Shown one piece after another: positions 17,847 to 25,307 of a stretch of DNA of 64,000 nt. The notes under the pieces are model-generated. The model was given only the letters and a program-made list of their open reading frames with translations, ran no database searches and had not been told where the DNA came from. Source of the stretch: Streptomyces shenzhenensis (GTDB lineage Bacteria; Actinomycetota; Actinomycetes; Streptomycetales; Streptomycetaceae); the NCBI RefSeq assembly GCF_021462265.1, contig NZ_JAJONF010000038.1:21762-85761 (forward strand), written 5' to 3'. The translations under genes and the position numbers were made by a program. The number at the start of each line of letters is the position of its first letter. Position 1 is the stretch's first letter.

Positions 17847-18686
17847 ATGAGCCGCAGCGACGTCCTGGTCGACGCCGACTGGGTCCAGGACAACCTGGAC
17901 AACCCCGAGATCGCGATCGTGGAGGTGGACGAGGACACGTCCGCCTACGAGAAGAACCACATCCGCAACGCGATCCGCATCGACTGGACCAAGGACCTGC
18001 AGGACCCGGTCCGCCGCGACTTCATCGACCAGGAGGGCTTCGAGAAGCTCCTGTCGGCGAAGGGCATCGCCAACGACACGCTGGTGATCCTCTACGGCGG
18101 CAACAACAACTGGTTCGCGTCCTACGCCTACTGGTACTTCAAGCTCTACGGCCACGAGAACGTCAAGCTCCTCGACGGCGGCCGCAAGAAGTGGGAGCTG
18201 GACGCGCGCGAGCTGGTCGAGGAGGTCCCGGAGCGCACCGAGACCACCTACAAGGCCAAGCCGCAGAACGCCGCGATCCGTGCCTTCCGTGACGACGTCG
18301 TGGCGGCCATCGGCTCGCAGAACCTCGTCGACGTCCGTTCGCCCGACGAGTTCAGCGGCAAGCTGCTCGCGCCGGCCCACCTGCCGCAGGAGCAGTCGCA
18401 GCGTCCGGGTCACGTCCCGACCGCCCGCAACATCCCGTGGTCGAAGAACGCCAACGACGACGGCACCTTCAAGTCGGACGACGAGCTCAAGGAGCTCTAC
18501 GCCGACGAGCAGGTCGACCTCGCCAAGGACACCATCGCGTACTGCCGCATCGGCGAGCGCTCGGCCCTGACCTGGTTCGTCCTGCACGAGCTGCTCGGTG
18601 TCGAGAACGTCAAGAACTACGACGGCTCCTGGACCGAGTACGGCAGCCTCGTCGGCGTCCCGATCGAGCTCGGCGCCGGCAAGTAG
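17847..18686 (+). CDS. cysA: Thiosulfate sulfurtransferase (two-domain rhodanese)
   Basis: A 279-residue protein, start preceded by GGAGGAGAAAGAGC. The tandem rhodanese fold begins VDADWVQDNLDNPEIAIVEV. The inactive N-terminal domain is followed by a catalytic one with the persulfide cysteine C233 in the loop CRIGERS. It transfers sulfane sulfur from thiosulfate to an acceptor, in the cytoplasm. It is followed by a DUF1416 (SseC-like) gene, the usual actinobacterial cysA-sseC pair, and preceded by a Cys leader peptide, which supports regulation by sulfur or cysteine status. Confidence 0.95.
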   Translation: MSRSDVLVDADWVQDNLDNPEIAIVEVDEDTSAYEKNHIRNAIRIDWTKDLQDPVRRDFIDQEGFEKLLSAKGIANDTLVILYGGNNNWFASYAYWYFKLYGHENVKLLDGGRKKWELDARELVEEVPERTETTYKAKPQNAAIRAFRDDVVAAIGSQNLVDVRSPDEFSGKLLAPAHLPQEQSQRPGHVPTARNIPWSKNANDDGTFKSDDELKELYADEQVDLAKDTIAYCRIGERSALTWFVLHELLGVENVKNYDGSWTEYGSLVGVPIELGAGK

Positions 18687-18759
18687 GCCCCGGCAGGACC
18701 CGGTAACACCGGCAACACCCTCAGACCGACCTTTCAGGACCCATCCTCAGGAGTACGAC

Positions 18760-19047
18760 ATGTGTGGAGCGAAGGCCGGCGGCCCGGACCCCTCGACGAT
18801 CAAGCCCGGTGAGACCACGATCCAGGGTCAGGTGACCAAGGACGGCGAGCCCGTGGTCGGCTACGTCCGCCTGCTCGACTCGACCGGCGAGTTCACCGCG
18901 GAGGTCCCCACCTCCGCCACCGGACAGTTCCGCTTCTACGCGGCGGAGGGCACCTGGACCGTCCGCGCCCTCGTCCCCGGCGCCACCGCCGACCGCACGG
19001 TCGTCGCCCAGCAGGGCGGCCTGGCCGAGGTCGCGATCGCGGTCTGA
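18760..19047 (+). CDS. sseC: DUF1416 (SseC-like) sulfur-metabolism protein
   Basis: A 95-residue protein starting MCGAKAGGPDPSTIKPGET, with TCAGGAGTACGAC upstream. The body (TTIQGQVTKDGEPVVGYVRLLD ... GQFRFYAAEGTWTVRAL) looks like a carboxypeptidase-regulatory/transthyretin-type beta sandwich. The family nearly always follows cysA-type sulfurtransferase genes in actinobacteria and is thought to help thiosulfate sulfur transfer; its biochemistry is not settled. Same operon as the sulfurtransferase. Confidence 0.92.
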   Translation: MCGAKAGGPDPSTIKPGETTIQGQVTKDGEPVVGYVRLLDSTGEFTAEVPTSATGQFRFYAAEGTWTVRALVPGATADRTVVAQQGGLAEVAIAV

Positions 19048-19063
19048 GCAGAGCACCGACACG

Positions 19064-19116
19064 ACGGCCGAGGGCCGCGCCTCCGGATCATCCCCGGCGG
19101 CGCGGCCCTCGGCCGT
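19064..19116. terminator. Strong terminator after cysA-sseC
   Basis: An 18-bp perfect stem (19064-19081 with 19099-19116) and a 17-nt loop, directly after the DUF1416 gene. The longest perfect hairpin in the window. Confidence 0.88.
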
Positions 19117-19248
19117 TCCCTTCCTGACGTGCCTCCCGCACTGCGTCGCGGGCCCGCTCGGGGCACCGCGTCGGACTCCCCGCCCGCCGGCCCCGCCGGT
19201 GACGGGGACCGCGCTCTGCGCCGTGGCGCCGGACCGGGCGAGCCGACC

Positions 19249-19254
19249 TACCCT
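19249..19254 (+). promoter_or_regulatory. -10 box of a leaderless transcript
   Basis: TACCCT followed by exactly six bases and the ATG of the DUF3099 gene. The GGAGG in those six bases is too close (1 nt) to act as a ribosome site, so leaderless initiation is more likely. Confidence 0.6.
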
Positions 19255-19260
19255 GGAGGC

Positions 19261-19524
19261 ATGCTGGCCCGCCGCCGTCGCGTCTACTTCGTCATGATGG
19301 GGATCTGCATCGGTCTCTTCGTCCTGGCGTGGGGCGTGGTACGCATCTGGTCGGTCCCGGCCGCCGTGGGGATGTGCCTGGTGGCCATGGTCATCCCACC
19401 CGTCGCCGCGATGGTCGCCAACCGCCGGGGGCCCGAGGACCGCTGGTGGGACGACCCCTCCGGCGATCCGCAGTCCGACGAGTGGTGGGACGAGCTGGAC
19501 GGGAAGAAGCGGCCGAGGTCCTGA
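19261..19524 (+). CDS. DUF3099 small membrane protein
   Basis: An 87-residue protein with two membrane helices (VYFVMMGICIGLFVLAWGVVR and SVPAAVGMCLVAMVIPPVAAM) and an acidic Trp-rich tail (DRWWDDP...DEWWDELDG). The family is conserved in actinobacteria without a known function. Start chosen at the first residue of the helix-bearing part, preceded by a leaderless -10 box. Located after the sulfur operon but separated from it by a strong terminator. Confidence 0.88.
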   Translation: MLARRRRVYFVMMGICIGLFVLAWGVVRIWSVPAAVGMCLVAMVIPPVAAMVANRRGPEDRWWDDPSGDPQSDEWWDELDGKKRPRS

Positions 19525-19551
19525 CCGGGTGAGGTTCGGCAGCCCCCGGCA

Positions 19552-19639
19552 GGGGCGCGGGGCCGCATCCGGTACGCGGCTCCACCGCGATGGGGGTCCC
19601 CCCCGCTCGAGCGAAGCCGAGAGTGGGGGAGCGACCGGC
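19552..19639 (+). repeat. Dispersed repeat with GGGGTCCCC...GTGGGGGAG hairpin, copy 1
   Basis: GGGGCGCGGGGC, a CGGCTCCACCGCGATGGGG core and CTCGAGCGAAGCCGAGAGTG. The last ~55 bp are almost identical to 36924-36978. The CCCCC...GGGGG arms can form a hairpin. Noncoding. Confidence 0.85.
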
Positions 19640-19693
19640 CACGACGGCGCGGCGGTCGACAGACGGCAGGTCGCCGCACCTTCGGCGGAGCGC

Positions 19694-20632
19694 TCAGTCC
19701 GCCCCCGCGCTCGCCGTGCTCGCGGCGCTGATGCGCTGGGTGCTGACGCGCTGGCTGAGGAAGAGGGCCGCGCGGTCCAGTGCCTCGTCGGCCTCGTCGA
19801 GGACGCCGGCGTAGGCCTGGAACACGTGCGGCACGTCGGCGGTGATGTCGAGGACGACGTCCACTCCGGCGGCTCGCGCCCGGTCGGCCATGCGGGTGGA
19901 GTCGTCGAGGAGGACTTCGTTGGTGCCTGCCTGCAGCAGCATGGGCGGCAGGCCGGTCGGGTCGGCGAAGACGGCCGGGCTGAGCAGCTGGTGGCGAGGA
20001 TCCTGCCCCGCCAGGTACATGGCCCCGGTGTGTTCCAGGGCCTCCCGCGTGAGGAACGGGTCGGCACCGGCCCTGGTCTCCATGCTCTCACCGGTCCGGG
20101 TGGCGTCGAGTCCGGGCGAGAACGCCACGATCGCCGCCGGCAGCGGGAGGCCCGCGTCCCGGGCGGCGAGGCAGGTGGTGATGGCCAGGCCACCGCCGGC
20201 GGAGTCCCCGGCGAACGCCACGCCCGACGGGTCCGCGCCGCTGTCGAGCAGGGCACGGTAGGCGCTCAGCCCGTCCTCGACGGCGGCCGGGAACGGGTGC
20301 TCGGGGGCCAGCCGGTAGTCCAGCGAGAGGGCCCGGAAGCCGGTTCTGACCACGAGATTGCCCGTCAGTGACAGCGCGGTCTCGGGGGAGCCGAACACGA
20401 AGCTCCCGCCGTGGAAGTACAGGAGCGTCCCGGCCCGTCGCTCCGCGGTGGGTTCGACGAGCAGCGCGGGGCGCGGGCCCAGCGTCGTGGCCGTGGTGCG
20501 GATCCCCTCCGGGACGATCATCTCGGCCATCAGCGCCCTGAACCCGGCCCGGATCCCCTCGACCGACGGGTCCCCGGCGGGACGCGGCTGCCGCAGCCTG
20601 GCGTCGAGCAGCGCACGTTGTTCCTTGCTCAT
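19694..20632 (-). CDS. Alpha/beta hydrolase fold-3 esterase (HSL family)
   Basis: A 312-residue esterase. Oxyanion motif HGGSFVFGSP, nucleophile GDSAGGG, acid in NEVLLDDS and histidine in DVPHVFQ are all present. Family members hydrolyse short acyl esters and are cytoplasmic. Divergent from a MarR gene whose palindromic operator lies 33 bp upstream of this start, so the MarR protein probably controls it. Confidence 0.92.
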   Translation of the reverse strand: MSKEQRALLDARLRQPRPAGDPSVEGIRAGFRALMAEMIVPEGIRTTATTLGPRPALLVEPTAERRAGTLLYFHGGSFVFGSPETALSLTGNLVVRTGFRALSLDYRLAPEHPFPAAVEDGLSAYRALLDSGADPSGVAFAGDSAGGGLAITTCLAARDAGLPLPAAIVAFSPGLDATRTGESMETRAGADPFLTREALEHTGAMYLAGQDPRHQLLSPAVFADPTGLPPMLLQAGTNEVLLDDSTRMADRARAAGVDVVLDITADVPHVFQAYAGVLDEADEALDRAALFLSQRVSTQRISAASTASAGAD

Positions 20633-20664
20633 CCCTGCTCCCCTCTGAAGTACATGCCGCTACA

Positions 20665-20684
20665 CTATATGCCGTGGCATATAG
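20665..20684. promoter_or_regulatory. MarR operator palindrome over the start codon
   Basis: CTATATGCC-GT-GGCATATAG, perfect 9-bp arms, spanning the GTG start (20674) of the marR-type gene and lying in the divergent promoter of the esterase. It strongly suggests autorepression with joint control of the esterase. Confidence 0.8.
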
Positions 20685-21162
20685 ATGGGACGACGACAGT
20701 ACCGGCCTCCTGGGGCTCTTCGACGACCTCGTCCGTTGCGAGACGCGTCTGTACAACGCCCTCAACGACCGTCTCCGGGAGCGGCACGGGATCGTCACGT
20801 CGCAGTTCGAGGTGCTGCGTCACGTGCGGGACCATCCCGGGTCCCGGGTGGGGGACGTCGCCGCCGCGTTCGCCATCGGCATCGGGGCGACCAGCAAGGG
20901 CGTCGACCGCCTGGAGAAACGTGGCTGGGTCGTCCGGCAGGCCAATCCCGCGGACCGCAGGTCGTCACTGCTGGCGCTCACCGAGGACGGCGCGACGCTC
21001 GTCGACGCGGCGGAGGCCACCGCCGGCGAGCGGCTCGCCGAACTGCTCGCGGAGACCTTCGGACAGACCTTCGGGGAGCACGCCCTGCCGGCCGTCGCGC
21101 AGGCTCTGTCGAACCTCCGCTCCGCACTGGAACGCGACGACGTCGGCACCCCCACCGGCTGA
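20674..21162 (+). CDS. MarR-family transcriptional regulator
   Basis: A 162-residue regulator starting at GTG inside the palindrome. Winged helix: VTSQFEVLRHVRDHPGSRVGDVA, then IGIGATSKGVDRLEKRGWV and the wing NPADRRSSLLALTEDG. MarR proteins usually bind phenolic or other small ligands and release DNA. The likely targets are itself and the divergent esterase. Confidence 0.92.
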   Translation: MAYRWDDDSTGLLGLFDDLVRCETRLYNALNDRLRERHGIVTSQFEVLRHVRDHPGSRVGDVAAAFAIGIGATSKGVDRLEKRGWVVRQANPADRRSSLLALTEDGATLVDAAEATAGERLAELLAETFGQTFGEHALPAVAQALSNLRSALERDDVGTPTG

Positions 21163-21197
21163 CCCGCGTCCCCACCGGCTGACCGCGCCCCGGCGCG

Positions 21198-21560
21198 CTA
21201 GTACACGAGCGCCTGGGTCCCGTCCGTCATCGCCTCCTGGACGAAGACCTGGGCGCCCGCGATGCGTACGCCCTCGATGACGTCCTTCTCCGTGATGTCC
21301 CGGCGGGCCGCGCACTGGGTGCAGAGGGTGACGCGGCCGCCCGCGAGGAGGGAGTCGAGGAGGTCCGGCAGGGGGGCCGCGTGCGGGAGTTCGAACTCGG
21401 CGGCGCGGCCCGGCAGGGCGAACCACGCGGACTCGCCGGTCAGCCACAGCGACACCTCTACGCCGCTGGCCACGGCCACCGCCGCCACCGTGAACGCCTG
21501 CGAGCACCGCTCAGGGGCGTCCGCCCCCGCCGTCACCTTGATCACCAGGTTCTTCGCCAT
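21198..21560 (-). CDS. DsrE-family protein
   Basis: A 120-residue DsrE/DsrF-like protein: KNLVIKVTAGADAPERCSQAF at the start, VEVSLWLTGES in the middle, and VTLCTQCAARRDIT with a CxxC pair, then GAQVFVQEAM. DsrE-like proteins relay sulfur or act as small redox proteins. The CTQC pair could carry sulfane sulfur. The gene lies convergent to the MarR gene; no other sulfur genes are adjacent. Confidence 0.88.
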   Translation of the reverse strand: MAKNLVIKVTAGADAPERCSQAFTVAAVAVASGVEVSLWLTGESAWFALPGRAAEFELPHAAPLPDLLDSLLAGGRVTLCTQCAARRDITEKDVIEGVRIAGAQVFVQEAMTDGTQALVY

Positions 21561-21585
21561 GCCGGAAGCGTAACCACCGCCCGGG

Positions 21586-22662
21586 TCAGTATCCGATCGC
21601 CTCCCGGATCAGCAGCACGGTTCCGCGCCCCGGACGGGGCTCCGCGTTGAGGACCAGCAGACGGTTGACGGCGCTGGGCGACCCGTACACCGCACGGGCG
21701 CGGGCGTCCTCCAGCGGGAGGGCGTGCTCCTCGACGCGGCGCAGCGCCGTGCCCAGATCGGGCACCACCTTCTGCGCGCCGACGATCCAGACCGCCTGAG
21801 CGGCCCCGCCCGCGTTGGCGGGGAGCTGGCTGCCGCTGCCCGAGGCGAGCACGAGCGAGCCGGTCTCGGTGACCGCGGCGACGCTGTTGACGACCACATC
21901 GGGGCCGGCGAGCAGCCTGCGGATCTCGTCGGCGCCGGTGGCCCGGTCGATGGCCAGGACGCGCGGCCTGATGGCGTCGTACCGGTCGCCGGTGTTGATG
22001 TCGTCGTCGATGCCGGACAGCCGGAGCGTCTCGCTGGCTCCGGTGAGCACGCCGGCGCCCGCGGGGATCAGGTCCCTGACGCGGGCGCGCGCGGCCGCCG
22101 CGTCGTCCAGGATCTCGGCGGCGAAGCCGTTGGCACGCAGCGCGGCGGCCGCCCGCTCCAGTCGCTCGGCCGACGCCGGGTCGGCGAAGGAGGCGGCGGG
22201 GGCGGCGGCAGGGGCGGCAGGGGCCGCTTGGGGTGCGGCGCCTGCCAGCGGGGAGGTGTCGAGGTACCTGATCTCGTACACCCGCTCGGCGAACTTCCAG
22301 CCCTCCTCGGTGCGCTGGTAACGGTCGTGGTAGACGGCGTAGTTGAGCCCCTCGCGGCCGTCGAGAGTGCGCGCGAGCTCCTGGATGTAGGCGCGGCCGG
22401 TCGCCGTGTCGCCGTCGAGCACGATCGTGCCGGGGTGGGTGTTCTGCACGAAGAAGTCCCACACGCTCTGCAACCGCTCGCTCCCGGTGATGATCTCCTC
22501 GCGGCCGATCAGCTCGGCGGGGATGTCCGGCATGCGCAGCGCGCCGTCCGGGGTGAACAGCGAGGCCAGGCGAGGCCGGTCGCGCATCATCACCGCGTCG
22601 GTGAACTCGCCGCGCAGTGCCTCGATCTCGACGCGGTCCGCGATGGCCTGGAAGTCGTTCAT
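21586..22662 (-). CDS. SnoaL-like domain fused to LUD domain
   Basis: A 358-residue fusion. The N-terminal ~140 residues are a SnoaL/NTF2-like domain (EIEALRGEFTDAVMMRDRPRL... YHDRYQRTEEGWKFAERVYEIRYL). An Ala/Pro linker follows, then from about residue 165 a LUD domain (LutC/YkgG type: GVLTGASETLRLSGID, SVAAVTETGSLVLASGSGSQ, VYGSPSAVNRLLVLN). LUD proteins belong to lactate oxidation complexes; here no lutA/lutB is adjacent. It starts at ATG 22662 after GGGGACTTTG. Divergent from the ECF41 sigma gene with a mirrored promoter, so it is probably its main target. Confidence 0.88.
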   Translation of the reverse strand: MNDFQAIADRVEIEALRGEFTDAVMMRDRPRLASLFTPDGALRMPDIPAELIGREEIITGSERLQSVWDFFVQNTHPGTIVLDGDTATGRAYIQELARTLDGREGLNYAVYHDRYQRTEEGWKFAERVYEIRYLDTSPLAGAAPQAAPAAPAAAPAASFADPASAERLERAAAALRANGFAAEILDDAAAARARVRDLIPAGAGVLTGASETLRLSGIDDDINTGDRYDAIRPRVLAIDRATGADEIRRLLAGPDVVVNSVAAVTETGSLVLASGSGSQLPANAGGAAQAVWIVGAQKVVPDLGTALRRVEEHALPLEDARARAVYGSPSAVNRLLVLNAEPRPGRGTVLLIREAIGY

Positions 22663-22687
22663 CAAAGTCCCCTTGTCGTCGTCCTCG

Positions 22688-22720
22688 CCGGTACGACAAC
22701 GCGGCCCCGCGGAATGTGAG
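22688..22720 (-). promoter_or_regulatory. ECF41-type promoter for the SnoaL-LUD gene
   Basis: On the minus strand: CTCACATTCC - 13 bp - GTCGTACCGG. This is the same pair of boxes and spacer as at 22734-22766 on the plus strand. It resembles the ECF41 pattern TGTCACA...CGTC known from other bacteria. Confidence 0.75.
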
Positions 22721-22733
22721 GCGGTGCGGCAAC

Positions 22734-22766
22734 CTCACATTCCGGCGGGCTGTCCTGTCGTACCGG
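22734..22766 (+). promoter_or_regulatory. ECF41-type promoter for the sigma factor gene
   Basis: CTCACATTCC (22734-22743) - 13 bp - GTCGTACCGG (22757-22766), a mirror image of the divergent promoter. Implies positive autoregulation. Confidence 0.75.
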
Positions 22767-22808
22767 GTACAGGCAGAGGCAGAGGCGAGCGAGGGGGACG
22801 GGCGGACC

Positions 22809-23765
22809 ATGACCATCGGAGCCGAGCCCGGCAACGAGCACGAAGAGCGGGAGGAGCAGAGCGATCCCGGCCTCGGCGCGATCATGAGCGAGCGGCGGCG
22901 GCTGATCAACCTCGGCTATCGGCTCCTCGGGTCCCTCGCCGACGCCGAGGACGTCGTGCAGGAGACCTACGCCCGCTGGTACGCCATGTCCGTCCGGGAG
23001 CAGCAGGCCATCGAGTCGCCCGGCGCCTGGCTGATGACGGTCGCCAGCCGTATCTGTCTGAACCTGCTCGGCTCGGCGCGGGCCCGACGGGAGACGTACG
23101 TCGGCGACTGGATCCCGGAGCCGCTGCCCGAACCCACGGAGTGGACCGGCGCAGCTCCCGGCGCCCGCGGGACCGATCCGGCCGACCGGATCACCCTCGA
23201 CGAGTCGGTGACCATGGCCTTCATGGTCGTCCTCGACGTGATGACCCCGGCCGAGCGCGTCGCGTTCGTCCTGCACGACGTCTTCCGCTACCCGTTCGGC
23301 GAGGTCGCCGCGATCGTCGGCCGTACCCCGGCGGCCTGCCGCCAGCTGGCCTCGTCGGCCCGCCGCCGTGTCCGCACCGCGCAGCCGCCCGCGGGCCCGG
23401 GCGTCGGGCAGGCCGGCATCGTCAGGCGGTTCCGAACGGCGTGGGAGGCCCAGGACATCGACGCCCTCATCGGCCTGCTCGACCCCGACGCCACCGCGAC
23501 CGCCGACGGCGGCGGCCTGGCCGTCACCCACCTCCACCCCATCGTGGGCGGCGAGCGGATCGCCCACGCCTACGCCGAGATCGCACGCGTCTCGGGGCAC
23601 CGCACGACGTTCCTGGAGCGCACGGTCAACGGCCGGCCCGGCCTGGTCGCGCGGCAGGACGGCGCCGTCGCGACCGTCTTCGCCTTCGAGATCGCGGGCG
23701 ACCGGGTCAGGCACATCTGGGCGGTACGCAACCCCGAGAAGCTCCGCCCCTGGCGGCTCGGCTGA
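22809..23765 (+). CDS. ECF41-group sigma factor (SigJ-like) with SnoaL-like tail
   Basis: A 318-residue sigma factor. Region 2 runs over LGYRLLGSLADAEDVVQETY..W and PGAWLMTVASRICLNLL. Region 4 covers LTPAERVAFVLHDVFRYPF...IVGRTPAACRQL. Between them is YVGDWIPEPLPEP, the WxPEP motif of the ECF41 group. The SnoaL-like C-terminal domain (from about residue 205) contains DGGG and NPEKL near its end. These motifs are reported to control sigma activity in this group in place of an anti-sigma factor. Start ATG at 22809 after GAGGGGGACGG. ECF41 genes usually neighbour a carboxymuconolactone decarboxylase or oxidoreductase; here the partner is a SnoaL-LUD fusion. Confidence 0.94.
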   Translation: MTIGAEPGNEHEEREEQSDPGLGAIMSERRRLINLGYRLLGSLADAEDVVQETYARWYAMSVREQQAIESPGAWLMTVASRICLNLLGSARARRETYVGDWIPEPLPEPTEWTGAAPGARGTDPADRITLDESVTMAFMVVLDVMTPAERVAFVLHDVFRYPFGEVAAIVGRTPAACRQLASSARRRVRTAQPPAGPGVGQAGIVRRFRTAWEAQDIDALIGLLDPDATATADGGGLAVTHLHPIVGGERIAHAYAEIARVSGHRTTFLERTVNGRPGLVARQDGAVATVFAFEIAGDRVRHIWAVRNPEKLRPWRLG

Positions 23766-23831
23766 GGGCCGGACACCCGCCTCACGCCGCACGCCGGAGT
23801 CAGACGGCGTCGCCCGCGAAGACCCGGCGGG

Positions 23832-24206
23832 TCACGGCCGGTGCTCCGCGCGCTGGTGCTTGCGCAGCAGCACGTTCGCGTCGGTGGCCGCGCTGTGGTC
23901 GTGGGCGGCCCACGCGGTCTCCCGGCGGCCGTCGAGATCCGTGCACTGCGTGCAGCCGGGGACGGGCCGGGGCGGGCGGCTCAGGTCGTCGGGGGACGCT
24001 GGTACGGCCCACGTGCTGCGGTCGTTCGCCGCGCGGACGCCCGCGCTGATCCGCTCTCTGTCGGTGGCGGGGCGCAGTGCCGCCGGATCGGCCTGCCACT
24101 CTCTCCCTCCTCCCACCGGACGCAGCATCGCGTACGGCCCCGACCGGTCCCGGTACTCGCCCACCTGGTCGGTGGCGGTGTCGTAGAGCAGGGCTCCGGG
24201 CTCCAT
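23832..24206 (-). CDS. Streptomyces hypothetical protein linked to DUF397/XRE loci
   Basis: A 124-residue protein, start preceded by AAAGGAGCAAATGCC. The first 65 residues (YDTATDQVGEYRDRSGPYAMLRPVGGGREWQADP..LRPAT) match a family often seen beside DUF397 and DUF5753-type XRE genes in Streptomyces (whiJ-like loci). The rest contains CTQC and a charged tail (LLRKHQRAEHRP) that is longer than I would expect. Divergent from the decayed DUF5753 and DUF397 genes, so it is the only intact part of the old locus here. Confidence 0.7.
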   Translation of the reverse strand: MEPGALLYDTATDQVGEYRDRSGPYAMLRPVGGGREWQADPAALRPATDRERISAGVRAANDRSTWAVPASPDDLSRPPRPVPGCTQCTDLDGRRETAWAAHDHSAATDANVLLRKHQRAEHRP

Positions 24207-24469
24207 GGCATTTGCTCCTTTCGTCCAACATCTATACGAAATGCGCGAGTTGGACTACTCTGCGTATCGAGGCTGCTACGAGGACGGCCAGGAAGTGCGG
24301 GCGGCACGCCGATGAGGGCCGGTTCTTCCCCGTCTGGCGGCGCTGATTCCACAAATGCCACGGGGAACCGGGGAGGGCCGCGGTGCCGCAGGGGCGGGTG
24401 GCGGCGGGGCGGAGCCAGGAGCCCGGGCGCCTGGCCATGTGCGAGAGGCGCTTGTGGCCGGAGGTCTCA

Positions 24470-24935
24470 AGGGCGAGGGAACCGGAGCAGCGGATCGAGG
24501 CGCGTATCGGACGGCAGAAGATGCTGGACGACGAGGATGCGCCGCCGTCCCGGGGCATCCTGTTCGAGGCGGTCCTGCGCAATGCGCTGGGTGATCTCCA
24601 AGCGTGGCGGGCCCAGTTGGAGCATCTGCTGGAGGCTTCGGAGCGCCCTGACATCACCCTTCACGTCCCGCCCCGTTCGGCAGCGGGCCCCACGGCCTGG
24701 TGAACACCGACGTGATGTTTCTGCGACTGCCGGACGCCCGCACTGTGGCCTACGCTGAAAACGACGTACGGGGTGAACCGGTCGAAGAAACCAGCAGGAC
24801 TGAACGCCCGCACCGTACTTGTGATGCTGTGCGTGACCTGGCGCTCAACCCTGCCGGGTCACGCACGTTCATCTTGCGGATGTCGGAGGAAGTGCCGTGC
24901 GAGCGGTCGACGTGGGCAACACCTCCTGACGCAAG
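24470..24935 (+). pseudogene. DUF5753 (Scr1/WhiJ-like XRE regulator) remnant, frameshifted
   Basis: From about 24475 one frame reads ARLARQ-like AREPEQRIEARIGRQKML, then LRAQLEHLL-like WRAQLEHLLEASERP, typical of the DUF5753 domain. Near 24672 the match moves to another frame (GLVNTDVMFLRLPDARTVAY, then AENDVRGEPVEET and FILRMSEEVPCE). No frame runs through both halves, the N-terminal XRE helix-turn-helix is missing, and the original stop is lost. A one-base deletion plus N-terminal loss explains this. Whether decay is old or a sequencing error needs checking. Confidence 0.75.
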
Positions 24936-25235
24936 AGCGGTTACAGCGACACGGATGGCGGCGAGTGCGTCGAGTTCTCCGACGACCTCCTCCGCACCGC
25001 CGACTGGCGCACGAGCAGCTACAGCAATCAGGACGGCGGTGAATGCGTCGAAGTCTCCGACGATCTCCTGGCCGCCTCCTGGCACGAGAGCAGCCGCAGC
25101 GACCAGGACGGCGGCCGCCGCCTGGAAGTCGCCGCCGGTCTCGCCTCCCTCGTTCCCGTCCGTGACAGCAAGGCCCCCGCCGGCGGAGCGCTCCTCTTCG
25201 GAGCCCCCGCCGGGGGGCCTTCGTCGTGGCGGTAA
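24897..25235 (+). pseudogene. DUF397 gene with nonsense codon and triplicated motif
   Basis: Starts GTG and reads MRAVDVGNTS, then TGA at 24927-24929 where the family has Trp (W-RKSxYS). After the stop the frame continues RKSGYSDTDGGECVEFSDDL, then WRTSSYSNQDGGECVEVSDD, then WHESSRSDQDGGRRLEVA and the closing VPVRDSKAP..GALLFGAP. A normal DUF397 protein has one such unit, so the first half was tandemly triplicated and then inactivated by TGG to TGA. No start codon with a ribosome site exists between the stop and the body. Confidence 0.75.
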
Positions 25236-25307
25236 AGGCGGACGGGGTCTGAGGCGCCGGCCGCCGGCCCGCCGGGCACGGAGCCGTGCCGCGCCCTCTC
25301 GGCCCCG

